Source: Pseudogymnoascus destructans
Lineage: Eukaryota; Ascomycota; Leotiomycetes; Thelebolales; Thelebolaceae
Direction of reading: 5' to 3'
DNA length: 64,000 nt
Assembly (NCBI RefSeq): GCF_001641265.1
Contig: NW_020167520.1
Coordinates: 1,860,001-1,924,000 of the forward strand
Positions 55,303 to 64,000 of the stretch are shown piece by piece. Position 1 is the stretch's first letter. Each line of letters opens with the position of its first letter. The position numbers and the translations under genes are program-made. The notes below the pieces were generated by a model. It saw nothing but the letters and a program-made list of their open reading frames with translations. It was not told the origin of the DNA and did no database searches.

Positions 55303-56403
55303 ATGCCACGCGCCGAGGCAGGATCCACGAAGCAGCTCAACAATCAGCTTAAGTCCAAAGGGCTTCAGCGTTTAAGATGGTATTGCCAGGTGAGTTTAGT
55401 GTGGTGGCGCATCCAATTTGTATTTGAAATCCTAACAGTCTACCAGGTTTGCGAAAAGCAGTGCCGGGACGAAAATGGCTTCAAGATGCACACTCAGTCG
55501 GAATCTCATGTTAGGCGGATGCTGCTGGTTGGAGAAGACCCCAAAAAGTTCATCAACGACTACAGCAACCAGTTCCAGAGAGACTTCTTGCTGCTACTTC
55601 GAACATCGCATGGCGAGAAACAAGTCCAAATGAACCACTTCTACCAGGAGTATATTGCCAACAAGGAACATATTCACATGAACTCGACAAAATGGCCATC
55701 GCTCACAGAGTTTGCGAAGCATCTTGGCCGGGAGGGCATATGCAGAGTTGAGGAAACAGACAAGGGAATTCATATTGCGTGGGTAGACAACTCACCAGAA
55801 GCATTGCGGAGACAAGATGCCGTGCGGAAGAAGGAGATGCAGGACAAGGGCGACGAGACTCGTGAGCAGAAGCTTATCCGCGACCAAGTTCGGAAGGCCC
55901 AAGCGGATGCTGAAGCCCGCGGGGTCCATGACGAGGATGAAGGCGACAAAGAACTAAAACGCGTCGAAGGGGAGAAAATCAAGCTCAGTTTTGGGTCAAG
56001 GCCCCCGGCAGTAAATCCACCGTCAGAATTGGAGACACAAGGTCCGGCGACGAAAGGCGAGCCGTCGTCTACGAGCACAGTCACGGCCTCCAACAGCGGG
56101 GTGGCGAGTGGAGATACTACTTTGGCGACGGCCGAAGGTGACAGCACAGCAAACCCCGTCAAGGAAGATATTCCAAGCGCCCCCGCCAAAATATCACTGC
56201 AAATGGGATTCCAGAGCAAGCCTAAGAACGTCTTTGTGGCAGCTAAGAAGAATGCGTTAGGAGGAAAAAAGGTTGCTCAAATACAACAGCCCAAGAAGAT
56301 GAGCGAGGCAGAGCGGATTATGAAAGAGGAGATTGAGCGAAAGAGAAATCGAGATGGTGGAGGCGGATTTGGAGGGCCAGCCCCGAAGAAGCAAAGGTTT
56401 TGA
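55303..56403 (+). CDS. kin17: KIN17 / Rts2-like DNA/RNA-binding zinc-finger protein
   Basis: Exons are 55303-55389 and 55447-56403, giving 347 residues. The intron is 57 bp, divisible by three and stop-free. The N-terminus KSKGLQRLRWYCQ|VCEKQCRDENGFKMHTQSESHVRRM is the KIN17 C2H2-type finger (C-x2-C...H-x5-H). The winged-helix domain follows: NQFQRDFLLLLRTSHGEKQVQMNHFYQEYI and WPSLTEFAKHLGREGICRVEETDKGIHIAW. The C-terminus is Ala/Ser-rich, then basic (KKMSEAERIMKEEIERKRNR). KIN17 acts in the nucleus in DNA replication/repair and pre-mRNA processing. The KOW-containing C-terminal part of animal KIN17 is absent, as is usual in fungi. Confidence 0.95.
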   Translation: MPRAEAGSTKQLNNQLKSKGLQRLRWYCQVSLVWWRIQFVFEILTVYQVCEKQCRDENGFKMHTQSESHVRRMLLVGEDPKKFINDYSNQFQRDFLLLLRTSHGEKQVQMNHFYQEYIANKEHIHMNSTKWPSLTEFAKHLGREGICRVEETDKGIHIAWVDNSPEALRRQDAVRKKEMQDKGDETREQKLIRDQVRKAQADAEARGVHDEDEGDKELKRVEGEKIKLSFGSRPPAVNPPSELETQGPATKGEPSSTSTVTASNSGVASGDTTLATAEGDSTANPVKEDIPSAPAKISLQMGFQSKPKNVFVAAKKNALGGKKVAQIQQPKKMSEAERIMKEEIERKRNRDGGGGFGGPAPKKQRF

Positions 56404-56673
56404 GAAGAGATATGATGATGTGGATATGAGGATAGGGCCAGATGGAGATGGACCTATCCAGGGGCGTTTGTATGTATGGGTTTATATGGCGTTTCAAGAT
56501 ACCAAGCATAACATGAATTATGAAAAACACTCAGGAGTCTCATTCTTGAAAGGAACTGGGCTCTAAAATCCGACTCCTTAATCCCATTCTTGCCCTGTGA
56601 TTGACGCCGTAGCAATGCCGTTTAACCCAACCTATTTCCTGCGCCATGTAAAGAAGTCCCATTTGTGTTGTGT

Positions 56674-57144
56674 CTAATCCTCCTGTGCACTGCCATCGCG
56701 ACTGCAAATCTGTTAGCCGTATCTTTGTTTCACTTATTCAAGATCTCTAACTTACGGAATATATCTGATCCTGGCTTCATTCTCCATCGTATCGACAACC
56801 TCCTCGGGTAAGATTCCAGACACCTTTGTCGCATACACGCCTCTTACGTAGCCATCAAGTCGCTGCCACTTTGCGACCCAGGATTTGCTTGGTTCTGCGA
56901 GTGTGATGAGGCCTTCGAAGACTTGCGATGTGCAGTCGGCAATCGCGTCCATGGAGCCCTGGAGACGCAGAAACTCCTCGCAGTTTGGACATCCTTCCTT
57001 GTGAAATGTCTAGAGCGCAAGGTTAGAGTGGTGGATTTGAGGCGAAAAGCACCCCAGACTTACAGATTGGGTCTGGACTATTGAACAAACCATGCATGCG
57101 CGCATGTTCCTCTGCTGCCCTGGGGGAATGTAACGAGTCGACAT
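56674..57144 (-). CDS. spt4: Transcription elongation factor SPT4
   Basis: Exons are 57144-57064, 57009-56756 and 56701-56674, giving 120 residues. MSTRYIPPGQQRNMRACMVCS and KEGCPNCEEFL supply the four-Cys zinc finger (C-x2-C...C-x2-C). VFEGLITLAEPSKSWVAKWQRLDGYVRGVYATKVSG is the Spt4 core that binds the Spt5 NGN domain. The last nine codons are in a tiny third exon (RDGSAQED). Spt4-Spt5 (DSIF) travels with RNA polymerase II. It is divergent from protein phosphatase 5 with 388 bp between starts. Confidence 0.95.
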
Positions 57145-57532
57145 GGTGTATAATGAATTAAGATAGCTTAATAGTCTCGGTGAACACCTGCGCTGGTGGC
57201 TTTCCTGCGACACTCGTAAGAGATAAGGCACGGTGTTGTAAAAAAGCTGAAGTTGGTTTCGATCAATGAGGCTGAGGGTGGCGCTGGTTGATGCATACCA
57301 GTAGTAAGTACACTGCCACGTGACCACGCGTGCCTTGAGCTTGGGTTGGGATGGAGAGGCCGAACGATCGAACATTGGAGAATGCCTGGTCCTAACTGTT
57401 CCTGTTTCGCAAAACATTTTACTCTTTCTCATAAATTTCCGCCACTCCAGAAACATAAACCAGATCTCTTCAACGAATTTTATGGAATACAAATTATAGG
57501 CATTTAGTCTAGCCAAGAAGAACTCTCCCACC
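57145..57532. promoter_or_regulatory. Shared intergenic promoter region, SPT4 / PP5
   Basis: 388 bp between divergent ATGs. No element is singled out. An upstream minus-strand frame here is a shadow. Confidence 0.5.
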
Positions 57533-59209
57533 ATGACTGCTGCTGATCCAGCAGCGGTTGCCCTGAAGGACCAGGGCAACAAGGCGTTTGCTGCGCACGA
57601 CTGGCCAACTGCCATCGAATTTTACACCAAGGCTATTGAGAAGGACCCATACCAACCGACATATTACAGTAATAGAGCTCAGGTAAGTCACACCCCGCCT
57701 ATCCAAGTGGTCGCATGACTAACCAGAAGACATAGGCCAACATCAAGTCCGAGGCATTTGGCTACGCAATTGCCGATGCGACGAAGGCCATTGAACTTGA
57801 CCCCAATTTTGCGAAGGTATGAAGGACATATATTTGGTTTGGGTGCTGTTTCACTCATTGATATATATCTTATAGGCTTATTACAGACGAGCTGTTGCGT
57901 ATTCCGCGATACTCAAACCTCGCGATGCAGTACGAGACTTCAAGGCTGTCGTTAAGAAGCTGCCAGGTGATAAAGATGCGAAGCTGAAGCTCGCAGAAGC
58001 TGAGAAGCTTGTACGTCGGGCCGCCTTCTTCAGTGCTATCGAGCTGGGAGAGGAACCTTCCGCGGCCGAAGGACTGGATATCCCATCTATGGTTGTCGAC
58101 GCGGATTATGATGGTGCTCGACTTGGCGATGAGATGACCCAGGAATTTATTGATGACATGATCGAACGCTTTAAGGCTGGCAAGAAGATACACAAGAAAT
58201 ACGTTTATCAGATTGTTCTCGCTGTGAAGAAGATTGTGTACGACGAACCAACCATGGTAGAGGTGGACATCCCCGAAGATGCGACGCTCACTGTTTGTGG
58301 AGATACCCATGGTAAGGCAATCACCCTATATCCCTAAAACATTGTGCAGGTTGAACCCGAGTGCATTGTATTCACTGCTAACAATATGAAGGCCAATATT
58401 TCGATCTCATGGAGCTTTTCAGGTTGAATGGCTTCCCTACCGACAAGCATTACTATCTTTTCAACGGAGATTTCGTTGACCGTGGATCTTGGTCGACAGA
58501 AATCGCACTCCTGTTATACTCATATAAGTGGATTCGCCCACAAGCGTTCTTCATTAACAGAGGAAACCATGAGACGGACGACATGAACCGCGCTTATGGC
58601 TTCGAGGGCGAATGCAAAGCGAAATATAACGAGAGGACCTTCAGATTATTCAGCGAGTCATTCTCAGCGTTGCCGCTGGCTACTTTGATCGGACATGAGT
58701 ACTTTGTCCTGCATGGAGGTCTATTCTCTGATGATAAGATCACCTTGGACGATATCAGGAAGTTAAACAGGCATAACCAGCGCCAGCCTGGCCAAGAAGG
58801 GCTGATGATGGAAATGCTTTGGACCGATCCACAAACCGAACCTGGCCGTGGCCCATCGAAGAGAGGTGTAGGAATGCAGTTTGGACCTGATGTTACGAAG
58901 CGATTCTGTGACAACAATAACCTCACTGCCATTATCAGAAGTCACGAAGTGCGCATGGATGGTTATGAGGAAGAACACAACGGGAAGTGCATTACAGGTA
59001 TGCCGAAACTCCCCATTTTTATTGGATTATATTAATTGTGAATTCTAGTTTTCTCCGCGCCGAGGTACTGTGATAGCACAGAGAACAAGGGCGCATACAT
59101 CAACATTGGGCCAGACTATAGGCTGGATTTCCACAAATTTGACGCCGTCCCTCACCCAGACATCAAGCCAATGGCTTATGCTCACAGCTCGTTAATGTCG
59201 TCGATCTGA
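57533..59209 (+). CDS. ppt1: Serine/threonine protein phosphatase 5 (TPR-PPase)
   Basis: Exons are 57533-57682, 57736-57816, 57876-58311, 58392-58997 and 59049-59209, giving 477 residues. Three TPR repeats at the N-terminus (ALKDQGNKAFAAHDWPTAIEFYTKAIEKDP; ATKAIELDPNFAKAYYRRAVAY) bind the Hsp90 C-terminus. The PP2A-like catalytic domain has GDTHGQYFDL, GDFVDRGSWSTE, RGNHETDDMN and the later LHGGLF, SHEVRMDGYEE and FSAPRYCD metal and substrate motifs. It dephosphorylates Hsp90 co-chaperones and clients. It ends MAYAHSSLMSSI. It is complete and matches family length. Confidence 0.97.
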
Positions 59210-59436
59210 TCTGATTTGGGATTATCGAAGTCCACTGTTCCCTCATGAAATCATGCATAAACTTCAAATATTTTGGGAAGATATAATGGTAGCGTGGGGC
59301 GTTTTCGGATCATTCGCATTGCCGGAAGTTGGAAATGCACATATCATATACACTAGACTTTATATAGCCAGAATGTATAGTAGCCTTGCATCAACGTTGT
59401 AAATTGCTTGGGTATCGTTTGTCGTTTGCTGGTGGT

Positions 59437-59931
59437 TCATGTTGCCCACGTATCTTGAATCCCTTGAGAGGCAACCAGAGACCCTAACCAGTTGCCGCTG
59501 GCCTTCAACTTCCATGCCACCTTTGAATTGCCTTCACCCGTCCCAATCCATTGCCCCATCGCGGCGATGACGGCCCTCGAGTCTTCTCTTGGCACACGAA
59601 TCCAGCAGCCTTTTTGGTCCACCTTGAGAATATCGACTGATATGGCAGCGCCAGTAAGCCCCAGAAATTGATTTAAGCCGGATGTGAGATGTGATCGAAC
59701 AGTGAGTATGTCAAGATCAGACGTCGGTTGGCCATCTGAAATGTACTCTAAATAGGCGTATGAAAATGAAGGATTCTTGATAGCTTTGGTTGTGATATCG
59801 CAACCTTTCTTCGGCGCAATTGGTAGCTCGGTCCTACTTTTCGCGTCGTCCACGCTCGTCATCGAAATATCTTCTCGTTCTGTGTCACGGTTCATGCTGC
59901 TCTCTAAATTTGGAGCTTGAACACTAGCCAT
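59437..59931 (-). CDS. POP8-like RNase P/MRP subunit
   Basis: A single exon of 164 residues. After a Ser/Asp-rich N-terminus it reads NPSFSYAYLEYISD, LDILTVRSHLTSGLNQFLGLTGAAISVDILKV, CWIRVPREDSRAVIAAMGQWIG and VAWKLKASGNWLGSL. The order and spacing resemble fungal Pop8, a small Pop5-like protein of nuclear RNase P and RNase MRP, which process tRNA and rRNA. I rate the family as likely rather than certain. It is divergent from ESS2 with about 220 bp between starts. Confidence 0.72.
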   Translation of the reverse strand: MASVQAPNLESSMNRDTEREDISMTSVDDAKSRTELPIAPKKGCDITTKAIKNPSFSYAYLEYISDGQPTSDLDILTVRSHLTSGLNQFLGLTGAAISVDILKVDQKGCWIRVPREDSRAVIAAMGQWIGTGEGNSKVAWKLKASGNWLGSLVASQGIQDTWAT

Positions 59932-60151
59932 TTTGAGGGTTGTTTGTTATCTTTTTGGCTGAGATGAAGTTGACTGGATGCAAGGCTCTGTAAATTTAGC
60001 GTCAGCCTTGGATGATGCACGCATCGTCGATTTTAGAGCCCCAACCTTATATTCATTCCTACATGGCCACGACGGTGCCTCACCATTTGCAACACACCAG
60101 AGCACGCGAGTCCGTCACAACTTAGTAGAGTTCCTAGGGCTTTAGGACAAC

Positions 60152-61501
60152 ATGGCTTTGCCTCCTTCAAATGCGTTAGTGCGCCGACGGGCCGATACGA
60201 AGTTGATGCCGCCCCCGCCAAAGCGTATCAAGCGCCCTCAGAAAGTGCTGGACGAGGAGGCGTATACCGAAGGCATTTCCCACATCATCGCCAGAGACTT
60301 CTTCCCGGGGCTTCTCGAATCGGAAACACAGTCAGAATACCTCGATGCATTAGATTCCAAAGACCAAGTTTGGATCTCGAGTGCAGGGCGCCGACTGGCC
60401 CATGTCATGACGCCGGGGCGAAAACGAGGCCGTACAGGAACTTCAATACAAACAAGAAGCGGAGCGGAGACTCCTACCGGATATGCAGGAGATACGCCTA
60501 TGTCTGTGGCGTCAGATGTTTCTGCGACATCAACACAGGCAGATGTGAAAGAAGAAGTTGATACGAATATGAGCTTGGACGCCTTTCAGTCTAAATACAC
60601 CAGCGAGGACAACGAAAGTTTCTACAAACTACTCGATAAGCAGAATAAAGCTCGAGCCGAGAAATACGCATGGATGTGGAGGGGAAATAAGTTGCCATCT
60701 AAGCAGATGCTGAAACAGAAGGAGGTCGAGACAAAGCTGTTAACAAGCGGACAGTCCCTGGTCGACGATGGAGGCGAAAGGCAAAGATTGGCCATACGGG
60801 ATGTTTCCGAGAAACCTGCCATGGTGGATACCTGGAAGTCAAAGCCAGATAATAACTTTATGTTCGGTCCTGAAGGAGTGGAAGACTCTGTCGAGACAGT
60901 GGTACAAAAGGCACAGACTGCTTCAAAAGCGGCTCCCAAGGGGGTCGTATATAACAATACCCGTATGCCTGGGCTGGTTACCGTGGACGAATCCCAAGTC
61001 CCACCATCACCATCACTCTCAGCGATCCAGGACGCTATCGCTGGAAGACCACGCCCTACCGACTCTGAGCCTGGCTATACTGGCAGTGAAACGCCACGTG
61101 TCAACGGCTATGCATTCGTGGACGAGGATGAACCTGAGCCGGAAGAGCGGAGCCAGTCGTCGCCCGCGATTCTGCTTGGGAAGGGTGATGCTACGCCAAA
61201 TCCCTTTAAGATAAAGGAGCATAGCAAGAGGGAAGGATTGCATCACAGGATGGTTGATCGGGTCGCGAGAATGAAACGAGCATCTTCTCAAGCCGGCATG
61301 ACAGGAAAGGTTGATGCGAGTCCAGTGCCGAAGTTTCCAAGCAGTCCACGGGTTGGAAGTGGCGGGTTAACTCCAGCAGCACAGCGCCTTTGGAGTAGAG
61401 TAGGGAAATCGGGGATGACCTCTCCAGGCTTTGGTAATAAGACTCCCGGGGCTACCAGGTCTACGTCGACGAACTTGAAGGCTAAGTGGACTCCAAAGTG
61501 A
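60152..61501 (+). CDS. ESS2/DGCR14 splicing-associated nuclear protein
   Basis: A single exon of 449 residues. KRIKRPQKVLDEEAYTEGISHIIARDFFPGL is the signature N-terminal block of Es2/DGCR14 (Bis1 in fission yeast). The middle has LDAFQSKYTSEDNESFYKLLDKQNK, AEKYAWMWRGNK, DTWKSKPDNNFMFGPEG and YNNTRM, conserved in the family. The C-terminus is Ser/Thr/Pro-rich (GGLTPAAQRLWSRVGKS). Family members associate with the spliceosomal C complex. Confidence 0.92.
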   Translation: MALPPSNALVRRRADTKLMPPPPKRIKRPQKVLDEEAYTEGISHIIARDFFPGLLESETQSEYLDALDSKDQVWISSAGRRLAHVMTPGRKRGRTGTSIQTRSGAETPTGYAGDTPMSVASDVSATSTQADVKEEVDTNMSLDAFQSKYTSEDNESFYKLLDKQNKARAEKYAWMWRGNKLPSKQMLKQKEVETKLLTSGQSLVDDGGERQRLAIRDVSEKPAMVDTWKSKPDNNFMFGPEGVEDSVETVVQKAQTASKAAPKGVVYNNTRMPGLVTVDESQVPPSPSLSAIQDAIAGRPRPTDSEPGYTGSETPRVNGYAFVDEDEPEPEERSQSSPAILLGKGDATPNPFKIKEHSKREGLHHRMVDRVARMKRASSQAGMTGKVDASPVPKFPSSPRVGSGGLTPAAQRLWSRVGKSGMTSPGFGNKTPGATRSTSTNLKAKWTPK

Positions 61502-62024
61502 GTGAGGATCAAGGCAAATTGTTGATTATGATGGAACGCCTTATGAATATAAAATGATAAAATGGAAGCAGGGGTCACGTTCCCAGGAGTTAGCATACCT
61601 CCCCGGGCATTGAGTTAGAATGATAATAATAATAATACCAAGAAATTCTGGACGTTTCAAAGTATTTTAAATACTCAAGTTGTAAAACCAAGAATTCGAA
61701 GAATTCTTTTACATTAGCAATGCACTACAACCCTAGAGGCAACTGAGGATGATCCAAGTAAACGTAGTAAATACTTGAATTATGAACAAGAATTATTTAA
61801 ATTTAATAGAGGATTTATTTGTATAAATACTTTGTATTTATACAAATAAGCCCTGAGAGAATGCCGTTTGCCGTTGGATCAAAAATGGCCCGTGCGGGAG
61901 TGTGTGTTTGTTCATGTGCGTCATTTGCAAGGGGACTGAACGACTTCATTCCTAGCAACAGCCCTAGCCCCCGACCACTCAGAATGCACGGGCTATAAGA
62001 AAATATCTTTGTGCGTCTAGCACT
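61502..62024. other. AT-rich intergenic region with inverted and diverged repeats
   Basis: Contains (AATAAT)n and short palindromes, two diverged copies of AAATACTYRARTT...AAGAATT (about 61,670 and 61,772), and the perfect hairpin listed separately. It may be a decayed small transposon (MITE-like). No gene was found. Confidence 0.5.
61815..61849. repeat. Perfect inverted repeat: 16-bp arms, 3-nt loop
   Basis: TTATTTGTATAAATAC (61815-61830), loop TTT, then its exact reverse complement (61834-61849). It lies about 175 bp upstream of the COQ8 start, so it could affect its promoter or be part of an AT-rich MITE. Confidence 0.85.
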
Positions 62025-64000
62025 ATGTCGGGGAGACGACTTCTCGATGCAGCAGCATTGTTCAATGCGTCCCGCGGCATTGCAAGGAAGCATGTAGCGT
62101 TGCGGCAGGAACAGTTCGATCGTTTTACCAAGACTTCAAGCATCGCCAAAGCCGTTAAATCAGAAGCTGCACGCTATACTGAAACCGCGAAGGCCGCTTC
62201 TTTTTTGGCATCACGATTGAACGAGGACAAGCCGCAATGGGCCTCAGAAGCGGCAGACTTAAACCTGGGCGACTCGGCACAGAAGGTTGCGCCTCATCCT
62301 GGCCCCGAAGGCGCCAAACCAAACGAAGCGCGGCATATTATACAAGAAGAAGCTAGCATCCCTAGTCGTCCGGATGGCACGATATCTCCAAGCAAGCCAG
62401 ATATTGAGAAACTCGAGAGGGACCGTAGTATCTTGTCAGAACAACCCCCCAAGGCGGCAAATGCGCATCCTAGCCAGCCAATCGAACCCAGCCCTCATAG
62501 TCTGGATAATCACTTGACATCGGATGAAGCGAGACGATTACAACGGAGTTATGAGAATCAAGTTCCCTCATATGTCGCAGATGGGAAGGCCGACACTTCA
62601 CGAAATGACACAGCCAATGGTTTTGACAACGATAGCTCCTACAAGCCATTGCAGTATAACTCACCCATTCTGTCTTCGTTGCCCAGGGTTAAGGTTCCGA
62701 AACATCCCAGCCATGTTCAAGCAGACGATGCGCACCTGAACAACCAGGGCTTAAACTCAGAGTCTTATTCGTCTCCTGTTCAAACCCCAACAGCCAGCGC
62801 AGTTGGAAAAATGGACACTCTCACAGAAGAAGAAGAGATCCCAGAGGGAATAAATACTGCGGTCTTTTCTAGCTCCCGCGTTGCTAAGTCATTGGGCGGA
62901 AGAACGCATACCAACGTTAGGAGCTCCGAGAAAGTTACTCCACAGCCTACCCCTACTCAGATACCTGGGGGGGTTCCTTCCAAAGCTGCTCAGCAACATG
63001 ACACGTTAACTTCTGATGCCGAGGTTAGGAGTTCAGAGACAGTGCTGGAGCAGGAAGATGAAGACTCGCTGATCAAAGTAAGCACCGGCTCCACGCCCAA
63101 AACCAGGCGCGGGCGTCCGATAGCTAACAGACGCGCCCTAGATAATCGCAGAAGCTAGCGCACCAAAGGCCGTATACGAAATGCGAGAGTCTAAAGTTCC
63201 ATCTTCCAGAATGGGGAGGTTGTGGAATTATGGCGGACTAGCAGCGGGTATGTTCGGTGGCGCTATTGGCGAAAGCCTTCGTAGAGTCACCGGCAGCGGT
63301 GGAGAGGGTTCATTCATGCTGAGCGCCGCGAACATGGATAGGCTAGTTGCCAAACTGTCTCGAATGAGAGGAGCAGCACTTAAGATGGGTCAAATGTTGA
63401 GCTTTCAAGATTCAAAAATGCTCCCTGGGCCAATCCAAGAGGTCTTGCTCAGAGTGCAGGATAACGCAGACTATATGCCCTCGTCTCAGCGGAATAAAGT
63501 ACTTGCTGCTGATTTGGGTGCAGACTGGCGTACTTTATTCGACACGTTCGATGAGAAACCAATAGCTGCCGCCTCCATTGGGCAAGTCCACACTGCTACT
63601 TTGAAATCTACGGGAGAGCGAGTAGCTGTGAAAGTACAGTACCCTGGAGTCGCAGATTCTATAGACTCGGATCTGAGCAACCTCGCCGTGCTTCTCACAG
63701 CATCTCGGTTGCTTCCGAAGGGACTCTTCCTGGACAAGACTATCGCCAATGCGAGAATAGAGCTTGGCTGGGAATGCGATTATCTACGAGAGGCACAATG
63801 CGGCCGGCGATTTCAAGAATATCTTGCTGACGAAACCGACACCTTCATAGTTCCGAGGGTCATCCCTGAAGCTTCTGGGAAGCAAGTCATAACAATGGAA
63901 TTTATGGAGGGAGTAGGCGTTACAAAGATCCAGGACCTCACCCAGGAGCAGAGAGACTGGATTGGCACGAATATTCTCCGCCTCTGTTTGCGCGAGATCA
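62025..64000 (+). CDS. coq8: COQ8/ABC1-family protein (ubiquinone biosynthesis), C-terminus beyond window
   Basis: Exon 1 is 62025-63077 (351 codons). A second exon runs to the window edge from about 63169 (donor GTAAGC; the acceptor after CACCAAAG restores phase, but CGCAG at 63151 is an alternative needing another donor). Exon 1 starts MSGRRLLDAAALFNASRGIARKH, an amphipathic mitochondrial-type presequence, then a long disordered part. Exon 2 has the ADCK/ABC1 hallmarks: RMGRLWNYGGLAAGMFGGAIGE, KLSRMRGAALKMGQMLSFQ (the KxGQ motif), PIAAASIGQVHTATL (the Ala-rich loop), AVKVQYPGV, ELGWECDYLREA and VITMEFMEGV. The family is an atypical kinase/ATPase that stabilises the coenzyme Q synthesis complex in the mitochondrial matrix. 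It is truncated only by the window. Confidence 0.92.

Overview
The window is nuclear DNA from a filamentous ascomycete (Pezizomycotina). The basis is genes on both strands with many 50-110 bp GT-AG introns, CTAAC-type branch sites, CT-rich leaders, and conserved eukaryotic housekeeping genes whose reading frames are fungal in style. I lean towards Leotiomycetes but cannot prove it, and I do not name a species.

Layout. (1) 1-13.6 kb is a transposon-rich segment. It starts with the right end of a pogo/Fot-type element (1-280) and an FAD-linked oxidoreductase with an unusual N-terminal extension (498-3043). Copia-type fragments and a pectate lyase fragment follow (4.3-5.4 kb). Next is a nested stack: a Ty3/gypsy relic (5.9-9.5 kb) whose gag is split by a 371-bp solo LTR, an older pogo fragment, and an apparently intact 2,108-bp pogo/Fot element (9803-11910). 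The intact element abuts and truncates a secreted-type ribonuclease T2 gene (11.9-13.6 kb). (2) 14.5-24.8 kb holds holo-ACP synthase (with a homopolymer frameshift), a SANT/Myb-like chromatin protein with a GC-AG intron, a small coiled-coil protein, and a 1,245-residue RRM-like protein. (3) 25-32.6 kb has a second copia relic, a dual-specificity phosphatase gene that has lost its catalytic core, a divergent pair BUD31 / complex I 14.8-kDa LYR subunit, RPC19 with a G-run minisatellite in its intron, and many simple repeats. (4) 32.7-37.7 kb has a disordered protein of unknown function and a HAL4/SAT4-type kinase. (5) 38-42.5 kb is gene-poor, with minisatellites, a decayed pogo transposon and a perfect 24-bp-arm hairpin. 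(6) 42.6-64 kb is dense and conserved: CaMKK/SNF1-activating-type kinase, BET5/TRAPPC1, PEX3, ATG101, aspartokinase, AzgA-type purine permease, KIN17, SPT4, protein phosphatase 5, a POP8-like RNase P subunit, ESS2/DGCR14, and the start of COQ8, which is cut by the window edge.

The genes do not form one pathway or a secondary-metabolite cluster. Many are arranged head to head (BUD31/NUO14.8, kinase/BET5, PEX3/ATG101, SPT4/PP5, POP8/ESS2), so shared bidirectional promoters are likely. I did not find a clearly new biological system. The most interesting material is the nested transposon stack on the RNase T2 gene, the catalytic-core deletion in the phosphatase, the long perfect hairpin, and the LRGGAG motif shared by two otherwise unrelated proteins.
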